A stretch of DNA of 34,364 nt from Tissierella sp. P1 (GTDB taxonomy: Bacteria; Bacillota; Clostridia; Tissierellales; Tissierellaceae): positions 1 to 34,364 of the forward strand of contig NZ_NPMN01000038.1 of assembly GCF_002266425.1 (NCBI RefSeq), read 5' to 3'. Positions 15,450 to 24,681 of the stretch are shown piece by piece (position 1 is the stretch's first letter; each line of letters begins with the position of its first letter). A program made the translations under genes and the position numbers. The notes below the pieces were generated by a model. The model made no database searches. It had not been told where the DNA came from and saw only the letters and a list, made by a program, of their open reading frames with translations.

Positions 15450-16541
15450 TCAATTTAATTCCGGACTTAAAATATATACTATTTTATTCCATGCCTTCTC
15501 AAATCCTGATACTTTGTATTCCCTGCGTACGGTATCTACCTCTGGGGCTGCTGGATCATTTACGATAACGTATTCTTCTCCATCTTTTACCGTAAATCCC
15601 CTTACTACTAATAAGTGTCCACTTGGATAAGTTTGAGGAGCCCCAATTAATGTATTTTCTGATTTTGTTTTTATAGAAGCTATAACGGGAATACCTTTTG
15701 ATATTTTCTCTTTTATATCATTAATTGATGTAAAACGAGCTACATATGAATATTTACACTTTGTTCCTCCATAGGCAGCATTAAAGGACCAATTCCCATA
15801 GATATTTTCTTTTTTATCTAAAACATTTTCTGCTACTTCTTCAGTGTCTATATCGTATCCATAGTATTCCAATACCATAGATACAGATGTAGGGCTGCAT
15901 ATTACATTGCCTATTTCTGGAACTACCATTTGAGATCTTTCTGGCACATTTAATTCTATTAAATAATCCTTATCTAAAGCAGAGACTTTTTCTACTTCAT
16001 CCCTAGGCTTTAAAGCTAAAAATATATTTCTTATTTTTGGACTAGGCACGCTAGAATCCTTACGTGTTAATTCTACGCTATATCTAATAGCATCTGCATC
16101 TTTGCCCCAAAGTATCTCTAATGTATCGATTGACATCTTTGCCGTTTTATCAATTTGATCTTCAATACTTCCCCTAGTTCCTTCTTGAGACCATTTCCCA
16201 TAGGAAAACCACATGGTCCACTGATCTTCTATCTTTGCTTTAACAAATAGTTCTATTTCAGTTTCTTCTGGTGTATCTACATTCCAAGAAGCTACTAATT
16301 CATTAAATTTTTCTGTGGCCATTATAGGTGAAATATATTTTCCTTGAAGAGATGAATCTTCTAAAATGATTTCACCTTCGTCATTTATTTTAGTATTTTC
16401 GTTTTCTCCTTCTCTAAAATCGTCTACTCTATTGACAATCAAGTTTCCATCATAAGATATTTCTTTTGTTTTAGTCGAATCGCTGCATCCACACATTAGT
16501 AATATAACCCCCATCAATACAAAAATTTTTTTCCTAAACAT
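15450..16541 (-). CDS. Lipoprotein with C39-like peptidase domain
   Basis: The 363-residue protein has a lipoprotein signal peptide with lipidation at Cys19 (LLMCGC). A beta-rich N-terminal half (about 30-180) follows. The C-terminal half resembles the peptidase_C39_2 papain-like fold, with a catalytic Cys215 in NVICSPTSVSM, His309 in SGHLLVVRGF and Asn328/Asp329 in VNDPAA. Such proteins are anchored outside the membrane and are thought to cleave peptides, though most are uncharacterised. It lies 51 bp downstream of oppF with no terminator between, so it may be the last gene of the opp operon and could trim peptides before uptake. The ribosome binding site is CAGGGGG. Confidence 0.8.
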   Translation of the reverse strand: MFRKKIFVLMGVILLMCGCSDSTKTKEISYDGNLIVNRVDDFREGENENTKINDEGEIILEDSSLQGKYISPIMATEKFNELVASWNVDTPEETEIELFVKAKIEDQWTMWFSYGKWSQEGTRGSIEDQIDKTAKMSIDTLEILWGKDADAIRYSVELTRKDSSVPSPKIRNIFLALKPRDEVEKVSALDKDYLIELNVPERSQMVVPEIGNVICSPTSVSMVLEYYGYDIDTEEVAENVLDKKENIYGNWSFNAAYGGTKCKYSYVARFTSINDIKEKISKGIPVIASIKTKSENTLIGAPQTYPSGHLLVVRGFTVKDGEEYVIVNDPAAPEVDTVRREYKVSGFEKAWNKIVYILSPELN

Positions 16542-16592
16542 ATGGATTCCCCCTGTAATAAAATCATCTGCTTTAATTAAAGCTTTAAGATT

Positions 16593-17537
16593 CTATTTAT
16601 TTAATGCTTTCATGTATTCTTCTATCTCTCTTTCATTTCCCAGAACAAAATGTTCAGGTTCTATCTCAACCCACTTTGGAGGCATATTTTCATAATCATG
16701 ACAACTAGGGTCATAAATTTCTAATACTTTTGATCTTTGTCGTCTTGGATCAGGCAATGGAATTGCTGAAAATAAAGATCTAGTATAAGGGTGAAGAGGA
16801 TTTTTATAAAGTTTTTCAGTTTCAGCCATTTCTACTATTTGCCCTTTATAAATTACAGCTACTCTATCTGTTATAAATCTTACTACAGACAAATCATGGG
16901 CAATGAATAGATATGTTAATCCTTTACTCCTTTGTAATTCTGACATTAAATTTAATACTTGAGCACGAATAGAAACATCCAAGGCAGATATAGGCTCATC
17001 TGCAATTATTAGCTCTGGCTCAATTACTACAGCCCTTGCAACCCCTATTCTCTGTCTTTGTCCCCCTGAAAACTCGTGAGGGAACCGGCTTAAAAACTCA
17101 GGTAATAATCCAACATCAAGAAGTGCCTTTTCTACTTTTTCTTTTCTTTCTTCCTCATTTTTATAATTTTTTAAATTATATAGACCCTCTGATACTATAT
17201 AATCTACTTTGGCTCTCTCGTTTAGTGATGCCATTGGATCTTGAAATATCATTTGAATTTTTTTAGTTATTTCTCTATCTAGTTCTTTATCTATTTTTCC
17301 ATTGATCTTTTTTCCCTTAAATATAATTTCTCCACCTGCTGTTTCATTCAGGCGAATAATAGCTCTCCCTATTGTAGTTTTTCCTGAACCAGACTCTCCA
17401 ACTAATCCAAAGGTCTCTCCCCTATAGATATTGAAGTTTACATCCTTTACAGCTACAAATTTATTCTTCTTTCTCCTTCCAAATTCTACCCTTAAGTTTT
17501 TTACTTCTAGTAAGACTTCCTTTTGGTTATTAGGCAT
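16593..17537 (-). CDS. oppF: Peptide ABC transporter ATPase OppF/DppF
   Basis: The 314-residue ATP-binding subunit has Walker A GESGSGKT, signature [14 protein letters not shown], Walker B LIIADEP followed by the D-loop SALDVS, and the C-terminal oligopeptide-transporter extension with [23 protein letters not shown]. It should pair with OppD to power peptide import through OppBC. Its ATG overlaps the oppD end by 8 bp, indicating translational coupling. Whether the substrate is a dipeptide (Dpp type) or longer peptide (Opp type) cannot be told from the ATPase. Confidence 0.92.
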   Translation of the reverse strand: MPNNQKEVLLEVKNLRVEFGRRKKNKFVAVKDVNFNIYRGETFGLVGESGSGKTTIGRAIIRLNETAGGEIIFKGKKINGKIDKELDREITKKIQMIFQDPMASLNERAKVDYIVSEGLYNLKNYKNEEERKEKVEKALLDVGLLPEFLSRFPHEFSGGQRQRIGVARAVVIEPELIIADEPISALDVSIRAQVLNLMSELQRSKGLTYLFIAHDLSVVRFITDRVAVIYKGQIVEMAETEKLYKNPLHPYTRSLFSAIPLPDPRRQRSKVLEIYDPSCHDYENMPPKWVEIEPEHFVLGNEREIEEYMKALNK

Positions 17538-18579
17538 TGTTCATGACCCCCCATTGTTGTCTTAGTATTTTTATGGACTCAGGCGGATTAACTTCTGGTG
17601 CACGAGGATCTAGCAGCCATGTCTTTGCCTTATGTGTAGGACTTACATCAAAATACGGTGGCTTTTCAACGAAATCTATCTTCAGTGCTCTAGGATTCCT
17701 AGGTGCAAAAGCATCACCTTTTATCTCATAGAATAAGTTTGGCGGAGTTCCTTTTATGGAGAATAAATCCTCTCCTTTTACTCCAAGTTGTGGAAGTGAA
17801 GATAATAGCGCCCATGTATATGGATGCTGCCCATTGTAGAACACTTCTTCACATTGACCTATCTCAACTATATCACCAGCATACATAACTGCTACTCTAT
17901 CTGCAACATCAGCTACAACCCCCAAATCATGGGTAATATATATTGTAGTTAATTGATATTTTTCTTTAAGGTTTTTTAACAGATTTAAAATTTGAGCTTG
18001 TATTGTTACATCTAGGGCTGTAGTTGGTTCATCACATATTAAAACCTTTGGATTACAAGCTATAGCTATGGCTATAACTACTCTCTGTCTCATACCTCCT
18101 GAAAACTCATGGGGGTATTGTTTATATCTTTTTTCAGGTTCAGTAATGCCAACATCAGATAATAATTCAATTACTTTCTTTCTTGCTTCTTCTTTTTTTA
18201 AACCTTGATGTAATTCAACAGCCTCCTGCACTTGTTTGCCAACAGTTTTTAAAGGATTTAAGGAAGTCATAGGATCTTGAAAGACCATAGCAATTTTTTT
18301 CCCTCTAATTTTAATCCAATCATTTTCTGTTTTATAATTTGATATTTCCTCTCCTTCAAAGGTTATGCTTCCAGAATCTATCCAACCATTACCATCTAAT
18401 AATCCCATAAAACTCTTAGTGAAAACTGATTTTCCCGATCCCGATTCCCCTACTATGGCTAAACTTTCTCCTTCATACAAGTCTAAAGAGGCTTCTCTTA
18501 TAGCTGTTAATACGTCTCCCCTTAGTCTAAATTTAATTACTAAATCTTTTACGGATAATATGACTTTTTTATTTTCCAT
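17530..18579 (-). CDS. oppD: Peptide ABC transporter ATPase OppD/DppD
   Basis: I place the start at ATG 18577-18579 (349 aa) because AGGAGGTG lies directly before it and it is only 10 bp after the oppC stop. Longer versions would run into oppC. Motifs are Walker A GESGSGKS, signature [14 protein letters not shown], Walker [13 protein letters not shown], the H-loop [22 protein letters not shown] and the C-terminal [14 protein letters not shown] segment. The C-terminal tail (about 290-349) is longer than in OppF, as usual for OppD. It is the second ATPase of the importer. Confidence 0.92.
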   Translation of the reverse strand: MENKKVILSVKDLVIKFRLRGDVLTAIREASLDLYEGESLAIVGESGSGKSVFTKSFMGLLDGNGWIDSGSITFEGEEISNYKTENDWIKIRGKKIAMVFQDPMTSLNPLKTVGKQVQEAVELHQGLKKEEARKKVIELLSDVGITEPEKRYKQYPHEFSGGMRQRVVIAIAIACNPKVLICDEPTTALDVTIQAQILNLLKNLKEKYQLTTIYITHDLGVVADVADRVAVMYAGDIVEIGQCEEVFYNGQHPYTWALLSSLPQLGVKGEDLFSIKGTPPNLFYEIKGDAFAPRNPRALKIDFVEKPPYFDVSPTHKAKTWLLDPRAPEVNPPESIKILRQQWGVMNNA

Positions 18580-18589
18580 AGTACACCTC

Positions 18590-19558
18590 CTATACGTGGT
18601 TTTTAGGGTCTGCTGCATCAGAAAAAACATTTCCCATCATGTAAAATGAGATGGTTATTATAGAAATAACTATTGAAGGAAATATTAATTGATACCTTTG
18701 TGATGCATTCATTATAAGAAGTCTTCCCTCATTAATAAGATTACCTAGTGATGGAATACTAACAGGTAATCCTAGCCCTATATAAGTCAAAAATACTTCA
18801 TAGCCTATAGTCTGTGGGATAGACAATGCGACCGTCAGCATAATTACTGAAACTAAGTAAGGAAGTAAATTTCTAGCTATTATTCTTCTTGTAGGAGTCC
18901 CTAAACATTTTGATGCTAGATTATACTCCCTGTCTCTAATAATAACTGTCAGATTCCTTACAAATCTTGCCATATCTATCCATGATGTCAGCCCCATGGC
19001 AATAATCATAGTATATAGACTAGGTTTCATTATATAAGTCATTAGAACCAGTATTATAGTTTTAGGAATATTGTTGATCACATTATATATCTCAGTCATT
19101 GGTCTATCTAGCCATCTTATATAACCCCACATTGCACCTATGGTAATTCCTATAACGGCCTCCCAAAGCCCAACTATTATACCTATAAGCAATGAGGTTC
19201 TTGAACCACTCCATATACGTGACCAAAGATCCTGACCAATTGAATTAGTTCCAAACCAAAATTCTGAATCAGGAGGATTGTTTTTAAGCGGAAGCTTTGT
19301 TTCAGGATTTATATGAATTTCGGTAGGTGATTTCTGATTAGGCAAATAAGGCTGAATTAATGTAAATGCTAATAATACAGACATCAAAATTAATAGAAAG
19401 ACCGCTGTTTTATTCTTTATGAAAACCTGCCAAGTAGAGCGCCAATATGAATAGTTTGAATATCCTCCGCGTTTAGCATCTTCTTCATTATATTCCACAA
19501 ATTGAAATAAATCTTCATTTATAGCATTTGTTAATTTATCTACTGTACCTTTACTCAT
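18590..19558 (-). CDS. oppC: Peptide ABC transporter permease OppC/DppC
   Basis: The 322-residue permease has a cytoplasmic N-terminus, a first transmembrane helix near 53-71, and a large external loop with the FWFGTNSIGQDLWSRIWSGSRTSLLIG segment that marks the OppC/DppC family. A further five helices follow, and the inner coupling loop reads YNLASKCLGTPTRRIIARNLLP. The start ATG overlaps the oppB stop in TAATG, which couples translation. It forms the membrane channel with OppB. Confidence 0.92.
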   Translation of the reverse strand: MSKGTVDKLTNAINEDLFQFVEYNEEDAKRGGYSNYSYWRSTWQVFIKNKTAVFLLILMSVLLAFTLIQPYLPNQKSPTEIHINPETKLPLKNNPPDSEFWFGTNSIGQDLWSRIWSGSRTSLLIGIIVGLWEAVIGITIGAMWGYIRWLDRPMTEIYNVINNIPKTIILVLMTYIMKPSLYTMIIAMGLTSWIDMARFVRNLTVIIRDREYNLASKCLGTPTRRIIARNLLPYLVSVIMLTVALSIPQTIGYEVFLTYIGLGLPVSIPSLGNLINEGRLLIMNASQRYQLIFPSIVISIITISFYMMGNVFSDAADPKNHV

Positions 19559-20502
19559 TATCTAGCGCCCCCTTTTCTCTGTAAATTTATACGAGGATCA
19601 AATAAGGCCATGAGTAAATCTCCTAAAAATAGCCCTACTATACCTATTGATGAATATATGATTACAAGAGCCTGAACTAAGGTGTTATCTTGCCTTTTAA
19701 TGACCTCTACCAAAAGTCCTCCCATTCCTGGAATTGAATATAAAGATTCTATATAGATTGAGCCTGCTATTGTAAACAATATGGAAGCCGGTAAATATTG
19801 TGCCATGGGAACAAAGGCGTTGCGAAATATGTGTTTTACCATTATGGGCTTGCTTTTTAATCCTTTAGCTCTAGCTAATTTGACATAATCTTTGTTAAGC
19901 TCATCTACCATATATCTTCTCATCCACATTGCATAACTGGCTATTCCTCCTAGGGACATAGATATAGCAGGTAATATCCATGTTTTAGGTTTATCTACAT
20001 CAAATAACATTGGGATCTTAAAAACTCCCGTTACATATAATTGTAAGAAAAGAAAATATACAGCAGCAGGCACTGCTCTTATAAATACTACATAGCCTGT
20101 TCCTAACTTATCCCAAAATTTATTTTTGTTTCTGGCCATAGCTATTCCCAGCGTGACTCCAACAAGCAAAGATATTCCTATAGCTGCCAATCCAAAGTAT
20201 AAGGAATACGGCACCTTATCCTTTATTATGTCTGCAACGGGTACCTTAGGTCTAAAGGTAATAGATTGCCCTAGATTACCAGTTAATATATTCTTATAAA
20301 AATTAATTAATTGTTTATGTATAGGGTCCCTAAGTCCCATACTGGTTAATATAGCTTCTCTTTGTTGTTCATCTAGCTTTTCATAGGAAGTTCCGAAATA
20401 TCCTTCCTCAGGCAATAACCGCATAAGAAGAAATACTATGGTAACTATGATAAATAGGGTAAGCAAAGATTGTAATAGCCTCTTAATAGAATACTTTAGC
20501 AT
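19558..20502 (-). CDS. oppB: Peptide ABC transporter permease OppB/DppB
   Basis: The 314-residue permease begins with the family-typical MLKYSIKRLLQSLLTLFIIVTIVFLLMRLLP. It has GLRDPIHKQLINFYKNILTGNLGQS in the external loop and the EAA coupling loop YVKLARAKGLKSKPIMVKHIFRNAF. It ends with IPGMGGLLVEVIKRQDNTLVQALVII and a final helix. Six transmembrane helices are expected. It lies 140 bp after oppA, with a stable hairpin in between, and overlaps oppC by one base. GAGAGGG serves as ribosome binding site. Confidence 0.92.
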   Translation of the reverse strand: MLKYSIKRLLQSLLTLFIIVTIVFLLMRLLPEEGYFGTSYEKLDEQQREAILTSMGLRDPIHKQLINFYKNILTGNLGQSITFRPKVPVADIIKDKVPYSLYFGLAAIGISLLVGVTLGIAMARNKNKFWDKLGTGYVVFIRAVPAAVYFLFLQLYVTGVFKIPMLFDVDKPKTWILPAISMSLGGIASYAMWMRRYMVDELNKDYVKLARAKGLKSKPIMVKHIFRNAFVPMAQYLPASILFTIAGSIYIESLYSIPGMGGLLVEVIKRQDNTLVQALVIIYSSIGIVGLFLGDLLMALFDPRINLQRKGGAR

Positions 20503-20598
20503 TTTTTTCCCTCTCTTCTCTGTAAGTCAACTATATTAAATCTCAAGAAAAGTCAATTAATCTCTTACTTTTCATTAAGCTATAGTATATTAATTTTC

Positions 20599-20634
20599 AG
20601 ACCTAAGGATTATCAGTTAATAACCCTTAGGTCT
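20599..20634 (-). terminator. Intercistronic hairpin between oppA and oppB
   Basis: AGACCTAAGG (20599-20608) pairs with CCTTAGGTCT (20625-20634), and the 16-nt interior can extend pairing partly. No T-run follows on the minus strand (GAAAATTAATA). It is therefore better read as an mRNA stabiliser or partial attenuator that raises binding-protein output relative to the permeases than as a full terminator. Confidence 0.55.
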
Positions 20635-20642
20635 TTGAATTC

Positions 20643-22508
20643 TTATTTACTGTTCTTTAATGCCTCGGCACGTTCTTTCTCCCAAGTTTCAAGTGCTGCC
20701 TTATATTCTTCTGTATTCATAGGTTTCTCCATGATATGCTGTCCCTTATATCTGTTTGATGATACTCCAAATGGTGAATACTGAGATTCGAACGGATTTA
20801 ATCTACCAGCTGCATATCCTCCCCCACCAAGTGCATAAGGAATAACAAAGGCTTCTTTGATTAAAAATGCTTCTGCTTCAGCAAATAATTCATAGCGCTT
20901 TTTAATGTCCATAACCTCTGCCTTGGCTTTATTTGTTAAGTTAGTATAGGTCTTCTCTCCATTGTCATCATTATAACCTTCAACAAATTCTGGGAAGTTA
21001 TAATTTGCACCAGGAGTAAATGGATCTGTGTATGTTTCAGGATCTGCATAGTCAGGTCCCCAGTTACACTCTAAAAATGCATATTTTCCTGAACGTCTTA
21101 CTTCTGATAAGAAGTTTGTAGGTGGTTTTGGATCTATTTGGATATCAATATAATCCTTTCCTAGTAGATTCTCCATTTGCTGTTCTATAACCTGTACTCT
21201 ATTTGCCAATTCAGTTCCCCCTGAGTTATATGGCATATATACTATTATTGGAAATTTTGCTTTTCCCTTTAATTCTTCCATAGCTTTATCTCTATATTGC
21301 TTTGCCAATTCTTCATTGAATGAATCAGTATTTGCAAACTCTTTTAGACCTTCTAGCTCAGTATAATCTACTCCATCTAAGTCAACAAAACTCTTTGGCG
21401 TAATAGTATTTGATAACCTTTGCTCTGGATTATAAGGTTCTGATGTTATCATGGCAGATTTCCTATCTAATCCATGGAATAATGATTTACGGAAGTTTAC
21501 ATTGTTTACAGCAATTTTCCAGTTATCTGGTTCATACTCTGCATCGAATTTAGGATCAAAATTTAACGCATAAAAATAAGTATAGAATCCTGTTCTATTT
21601 GGTCTAACTGAATCTTTTTTAGCTGGATCTTTCATCCATTCTTCTACCAAAGAAGCAGGTATATCGGCATAATCAACTTCTCCACGTAAAAATAGCTCTG
21701 GTGCTAATGTTGCAGATTCTTGGTTATAGGTCTCCTTTATTTTATCTATGAATATGTTGTCCTTATCCCAGTATTGCTGATTTTTTACAAGAATTCTTCT
21801 AGTCTGCGGCTCAAAGGTTTCCATTACATAGGCCCCATTATATAGAATATTAGTATTATCTGTTCCAAATCTATCTCCTACCTCTGCTAGGAAATCTCCA
21901 TTAACAGGCAAGAAACAAATATAGTTAAGCATCGATAAGAAATATGGTGTATTTTGTTTAAGAGTATATTCTAATGTGTAATCATCTACTGCTTTTACTC
22001 CTACTTGTTCAAAATCATCTATTTCACCATTGTAATACTCTTCTGCATTTTTAATTACACTATAGAATATATTTGCTGTTAGAGATTCATTATTTGGGTC
22101 TAGTAGGTACTTTGCAGCATCTACAAAGTCCTTAGCTTTAACTTCTGCATACTCCTTCCCCTCATGAGTAACCCATTTCACTCCTTGGCGAATCTTTAGA
22201 GTCCAAATTATTCCATCTTCTGAACTCTCCCATTCAGTTGCTAGACCAGGTATTGGAACCCCATATCTGTCATAGTCAATTAAGTTATCTACAAAATTAG
22301 CCGCTAAAGCGAATTCATTCTGATTTGCGGTCACTAAGTAATTTAATGTAGTGATTTCTCCTGAATAAACCGTTGAGTATTCTTGAGGCTTTGCTGCTTT
22401 ATCAGGTGTTTTGGACGGATCATCTGACGAAGTATCCTTTGTATTTGGTTTTGAACATCCTGCCAAAATCATCATTATTGCCAACATTAAAGCTATTAAC
22501 CTTTTCAT
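20643..22508 (-). CDS. oppA: Peptide-binding lipoprotein OppA/DppA type (SBP_bac_5)
   Basis: The 621-residue lipoprotein has the lipobox LAGC with lipidated Cys18. A Ser/Asp/Lys-rich linker precedes the family 5 solute-binding fold (about 45-600). Recognisable segments are GLATEWESSEDGIIWTLKIRQGVKW, AKDFVDAAKYLLDP, NILYNGAYVMETF and the ECNWGPDYADPETYTDPF region. It captures peptides outside the membrane and delivers them to OppBC. As the first gene after the sigma-54-type promoter at 22651-22666 it leads the operon oppA-B-C-D-F (and perhaps the C39-like gene). The neighbouring cell-wall-peptide enzymes suggest murein peptides as cargo. The sequence alone does not prove it. The ribosome binding site is AGAGGGGGAG. 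Confidence 0.92.
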   Translation of the reverse strand: MKRLIALMLAIMMILAGCSKPNTKDTSSDDPSKTPDKAAKPQEYSTVYSGEITTLNYLVTANQNEFALAANFVDNLIDYDRYGVPIPGLATEWESSEDGIIWTLKIRQGVKWVTHEGKEYAEVKAKDFVDAAKYLLDPNNESLTANIFYSVIKNAEEYYNGEIDDFEQVGVKAVDDYTLEYTLKQNTPYFLSMLNYICFLPVNGDFLAEVGDRFGTDNTNILYNGAYVMETFEPQTRRILVKNQQYWDKDNIFIDKIKETYNQESATLAPELFLRGEVDYADIPASLVEEWMKDPAKKDSVRPNRTGFYTYFYALNFDPKFDAEYEPDNWKIAVNNVNFRKSLFHGLDRKSAMITSEPYNPEQRLSNTITPKSFVDLDGVDYTELEGLKEFANTDSFNEELAKQYRDKAMEELKGKAKFPIIVYMPYNSGGTELANRVQVIEQQMENLLGKDYIDIQIDPKPPTNFLSEVRRSGKYAFLECNWGPDYADPETYTDPFTPGANYNFPEFVEGYNDDNGEKTYTNLTNKAKAEVMDIKKRYELFAEAEAFLIKEAFVIPYALGGGGYAAGRLNPFESQYSPFGVSSNRYKGQHIMEKPMNTEEYKAALETWEKERAEALKNSK

Positions 22509-22937
22509 CTTACTCCCCCTCTAATTTTTAAAAATTTATGTAGCCTTTAGTAAAACTTTCCTCCTTCCTATTAAGCTATGAAATTATCGATTAAGTAATA
22601 GTTTTTACATTGAGATAAATCAATTTCTTACTAACTACATATTAAGATAATGCAAATATTATACCACTTAAATTAGCAGATATCTGAAAGCAAGCAAACT
22701 GAGATATTAGTATATTCGCAAGATTTAGATAAGATTTTCTTATATGAATTATCAGATTATTTTAGCTACAATTCATTTGCTTTTCCGCATTTACGTAATA
22801 TCAGTTAAAAGGGCAGAATTATACGTAATAGTAAATTAGTCTCACTAAGGTCAATTAGTTGCAATTACGACTTCGACTGCCACCTTTTCCCGAAATATGA
22901 ATTTTTTCCGTTTTTAAGGACTTCTTAAAACCAAAAT
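22509..22937. other. Regulatory region upstream of oppA
   Basis: This 429-bp region has no gene. It holds a sigma-54-type promoter (22651-22666). The 9-bp direct repeat TACGTAATA occurs at 22792-22800 and 22822-22830, exactly 30 bp apart. CCGAAATATGAATTTT (22890-22905) resembles a site upstream of spmA. All are upstream of the promoter at distances usual for enhancer-like activator sites. TTTTAAG/CTTAAAA (22912-22930) is a weak stem after the epimerase gene. Confidence 0.5.
22651..22666 (-). promoter_or_regulatory. Sigma-54 (-24/-12) promoter of the opp operon
   Basis: The minus strand reads TGGTATAATATTTGCA. GG and GC are spaced by 10 nt and the -12 box TTGCA is perfect. The -24 box TGGTAT departs at two positions from TGGCAC. 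The leader to oppA would be about 133 nt. A segment inside it can also be read as a sigma-A -10 (TATAAT), but no -35 is properly placed. Confidence 0.6.
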
Positions 22938-24023
22938 CTAAAAGCTTAAGTTTCCAATATTTTTAAAACCTAATCCCCACTCATCATTTAATGTAATTTT
23001 ATAATCTTGGAATTGAGGTCCTCCATCAACTGGATCTTCTTTACATAATCCTGGTCCATCTAAATCAATTTTAGTAATTATACTTTTAGATGCTGCTAAA
23101 TGGACTGCCGCACTAACACTTAGCTTGCTTTCCAACATACATCCTATCATACATTCAACACCATATATCTCTGCAACAGAGCATATCTTTAATGCATTAT
23201 GAATACCACCAGTTTTCATCAATTTAATATTTATTAAATCCGCTGCTCTATTTTGAATTATCTTTACTGCATCAAATGGAGAAAATACAGATTCATCGGC
23301 TAATATAGGTGTGTTCACATTTTGAGTAACATATTTTAATCCTTCTAAATCATTAGCAGAAACAGGTTGTTCAACAAGTTCTATATTAAATCCCTTATCT
23401 TCCATTTTTCTAAGAAGCATAACTGCTTCTTTTGGTTTCCATCCTTGATTTGCATCTAATCTCAAATCTACGTTATATCCAACAGCATCTCTTATGGCTT
23501 GTATCCTTTTTATATCCATTTGTGAATCAAGTCCGACCTTTATCTTTAATGTCTTATATCCTCTCCTTACAGCTTCAATACTATCTTGTGCCATTTCCTC
23601 CGGATCATTTACGCTTATTGTCAAATCCGAAATTATTTCTTTCTTATATCCCCCTAAAAGCTTATATAGAGGTGATTTATGAAGTTGACCAAAAAGATCA
23701 TATATAGCTATATCGACAGCAGCTTTGGCAGATGTATTCTTAATTAGAGACCTATCTATCCTGTTCATTATCTCTTCTATATTCTCAATTTCTAATCCTA
23801 TTATTTGTGGTGCTATATAATCTTCTATAGCACATTTTATAGATCCTTTTGTATCACCTGTAATTACTGCTGTAGGTGCAGCCTCTCCGTATCCGATATG
23901 ACCTGTATCAGTAATTATCTTAACTACAACATCTTCAATTTTATTAACTGTTCTAAGGGCTGTTTTAAAAGGCTTTTTAAGGGGTACTGATATTTGACCT
24001 ACTTGTATCTCTTTTATTTTCAT
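22938..24023 (-). CDS. ykfB: Dipeptide epimerase (L-Ala-D/L-Glu epimerase type, enolase superfamily)
   Basis: The 361-residue protein has the muconate-lactonizing subgroup fold. The catalytic lysine pair is K160/K162 in LKIKVG. Metal ligands are D190 (RLDANQGW), E218 (VEQP) and D243 (LADES), and the second catalytic lysine is K267 (NIKLMKTGG). These positions fall within one residue of those I recall for B. subtilis YkfB, an L-Ala-D/L-Glu epimerase. It converts L-Ala-D-Glu released from murein peptides to L-Ala-L-Glu, which ordinary peptidases can cut. Other dipeptide specificities occur in the family, so the exact substrate is inferred from context. It lies 22 bp after the VanX-like gene with an AAAGGAGG site. 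Confidence 0.88.
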   Translation of the reverse strand: MKIKEIQVGQISVPLKKPFKTALRTVNKIEDVVVKIITDTGHIGYGEAAPTAVITGDTKGSIKCAIEDYIAPQIIGLEIENIEEIMNRIDRSLIKNTSAKAAVDIAIYDLFGQLHKSPLYKLLGGYKKEIISDLTISVNDPEEMAQDSIEAVRRGYKTLKIKVGLDSQMDIKRIQAIRDAVGYNVDLRLDANQGWKPKEAVMLLRKMEDKGFNIELVEQPVSANDLEGLKYVTQNVNTPILADESVFSPFDAVKIIQNRAADLINIKLMKTGGIHNALKICSVAEIYGVECMIGCMLESKLSVSAAVHLAASKSIITKIDLDGPGLCKEDPVDGGPQFQDYKITLNDEWGLGFKNIGNLSF

Positions 24024-24045
24024 TTAAAAACCTCCTTTATAGCTT

Positions 24046-24657
24046 TTATAATGTAAATATCTCTAGAGGGATATCTAAATAAGGAGTGGGTTCTTCTACT
24101 CCATCGACGAAATGCCACCATTCATTCTCATATGTTCTAAATCCAACACTTGACATAACTTCATGGAGATAATTTACATTTTTTCGTGCTTCTTCCGTCA
24201 TATTGTTTGAAGCAACCTTGGCGTTTTCTGTAAAATCATCGAAATCACTAGGCATTTCAAGCTCTTTTCCATTTCCATCTACTAAGGTTATATCTACTGC
24301 CATTCCATTATTGTGTCGTGGCCTAAATCCAGATGTAATTGGACTTTCAGGCGGTTTAGCCACATAAGGAGAATCTGGACAGGCTTCATAAAATTCTCTT
24401 TGCACATGCATCGGTCTATAAGCATCCCATACCTTAATGGTATATCCCCTTTCTTTGAATATCTTATTGGCTTTTACAAGCTTTTCCCCAGTTTCTCTTC
24501 TTATGGCACATACTGGAACTGGATACATCACTTTCTTTAGAAAGTTATCTTTTGTAGCATATTTTAATTCAATAATAAAACTATTGTCTAAATCTTTTAA
24601 TAAAACTAGCCCTTCAATTTGTTTTATATTATTTTCTGCTATATCTTTCTTTGTCAT
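24046..24657 (-). CDS. D-Ala-D-Ala dipeptidase, VanX/DdpX family (M15D)
   Basis: The start is ATG 24655-24657 (203 aa), with AAGGAG at ideal distance. An ATG five codons upstream has no ribosome binding site. VanX-type zinc ligands are His115 and Asp122 in RHNNGMAVD and His182 in EWWH, with catalytic Glu179 and Arg81 (AYRP). The usual SxH begins as PRH here, a minor deviation. The family hydrolyses D-Ala-D-Ala. In E. coli, DdpX with an adjacent dipeptide transporter uses it as nutrient. In this operon, with epimerase, M55 peptidase and activator genes, a catabolic rather than vancomycin-resistance role is likely: no vanH, vanA or vanS/R-like genes are nearby. Confidence 0.88.
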   Translation of the reverse strand: MTKKDIAENNIKQIEGLVLLKDLDNSFIIELKYATKDNFLKKVMYPVPVCAIRRETGEKLVKANKIFKERGYTIKVWDAYRPMHVQREFYEACPDSPYVAKPPESPITSGFRPRHNNGMAVDITLVDGNGKELEMPSDFDDFTENAKVASNNMTEEARKNVNYLHEVMSSVGFRTYENEWWHFVDGVEEPTPYLDIPLEIFTL

Positions 24658-24681
24658 ATTAACTCCTTCCATATGGCAAAT

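Noticed and set aside
24046..24657. A vancomycin-resistance cluster, because of the VanX-like gene
   Set aside because: No D-lactate dehydrogenase, D-Ala-D-Lac ligase or VanRS-like genes are nearby. The neighbours are peptide-catabolic.
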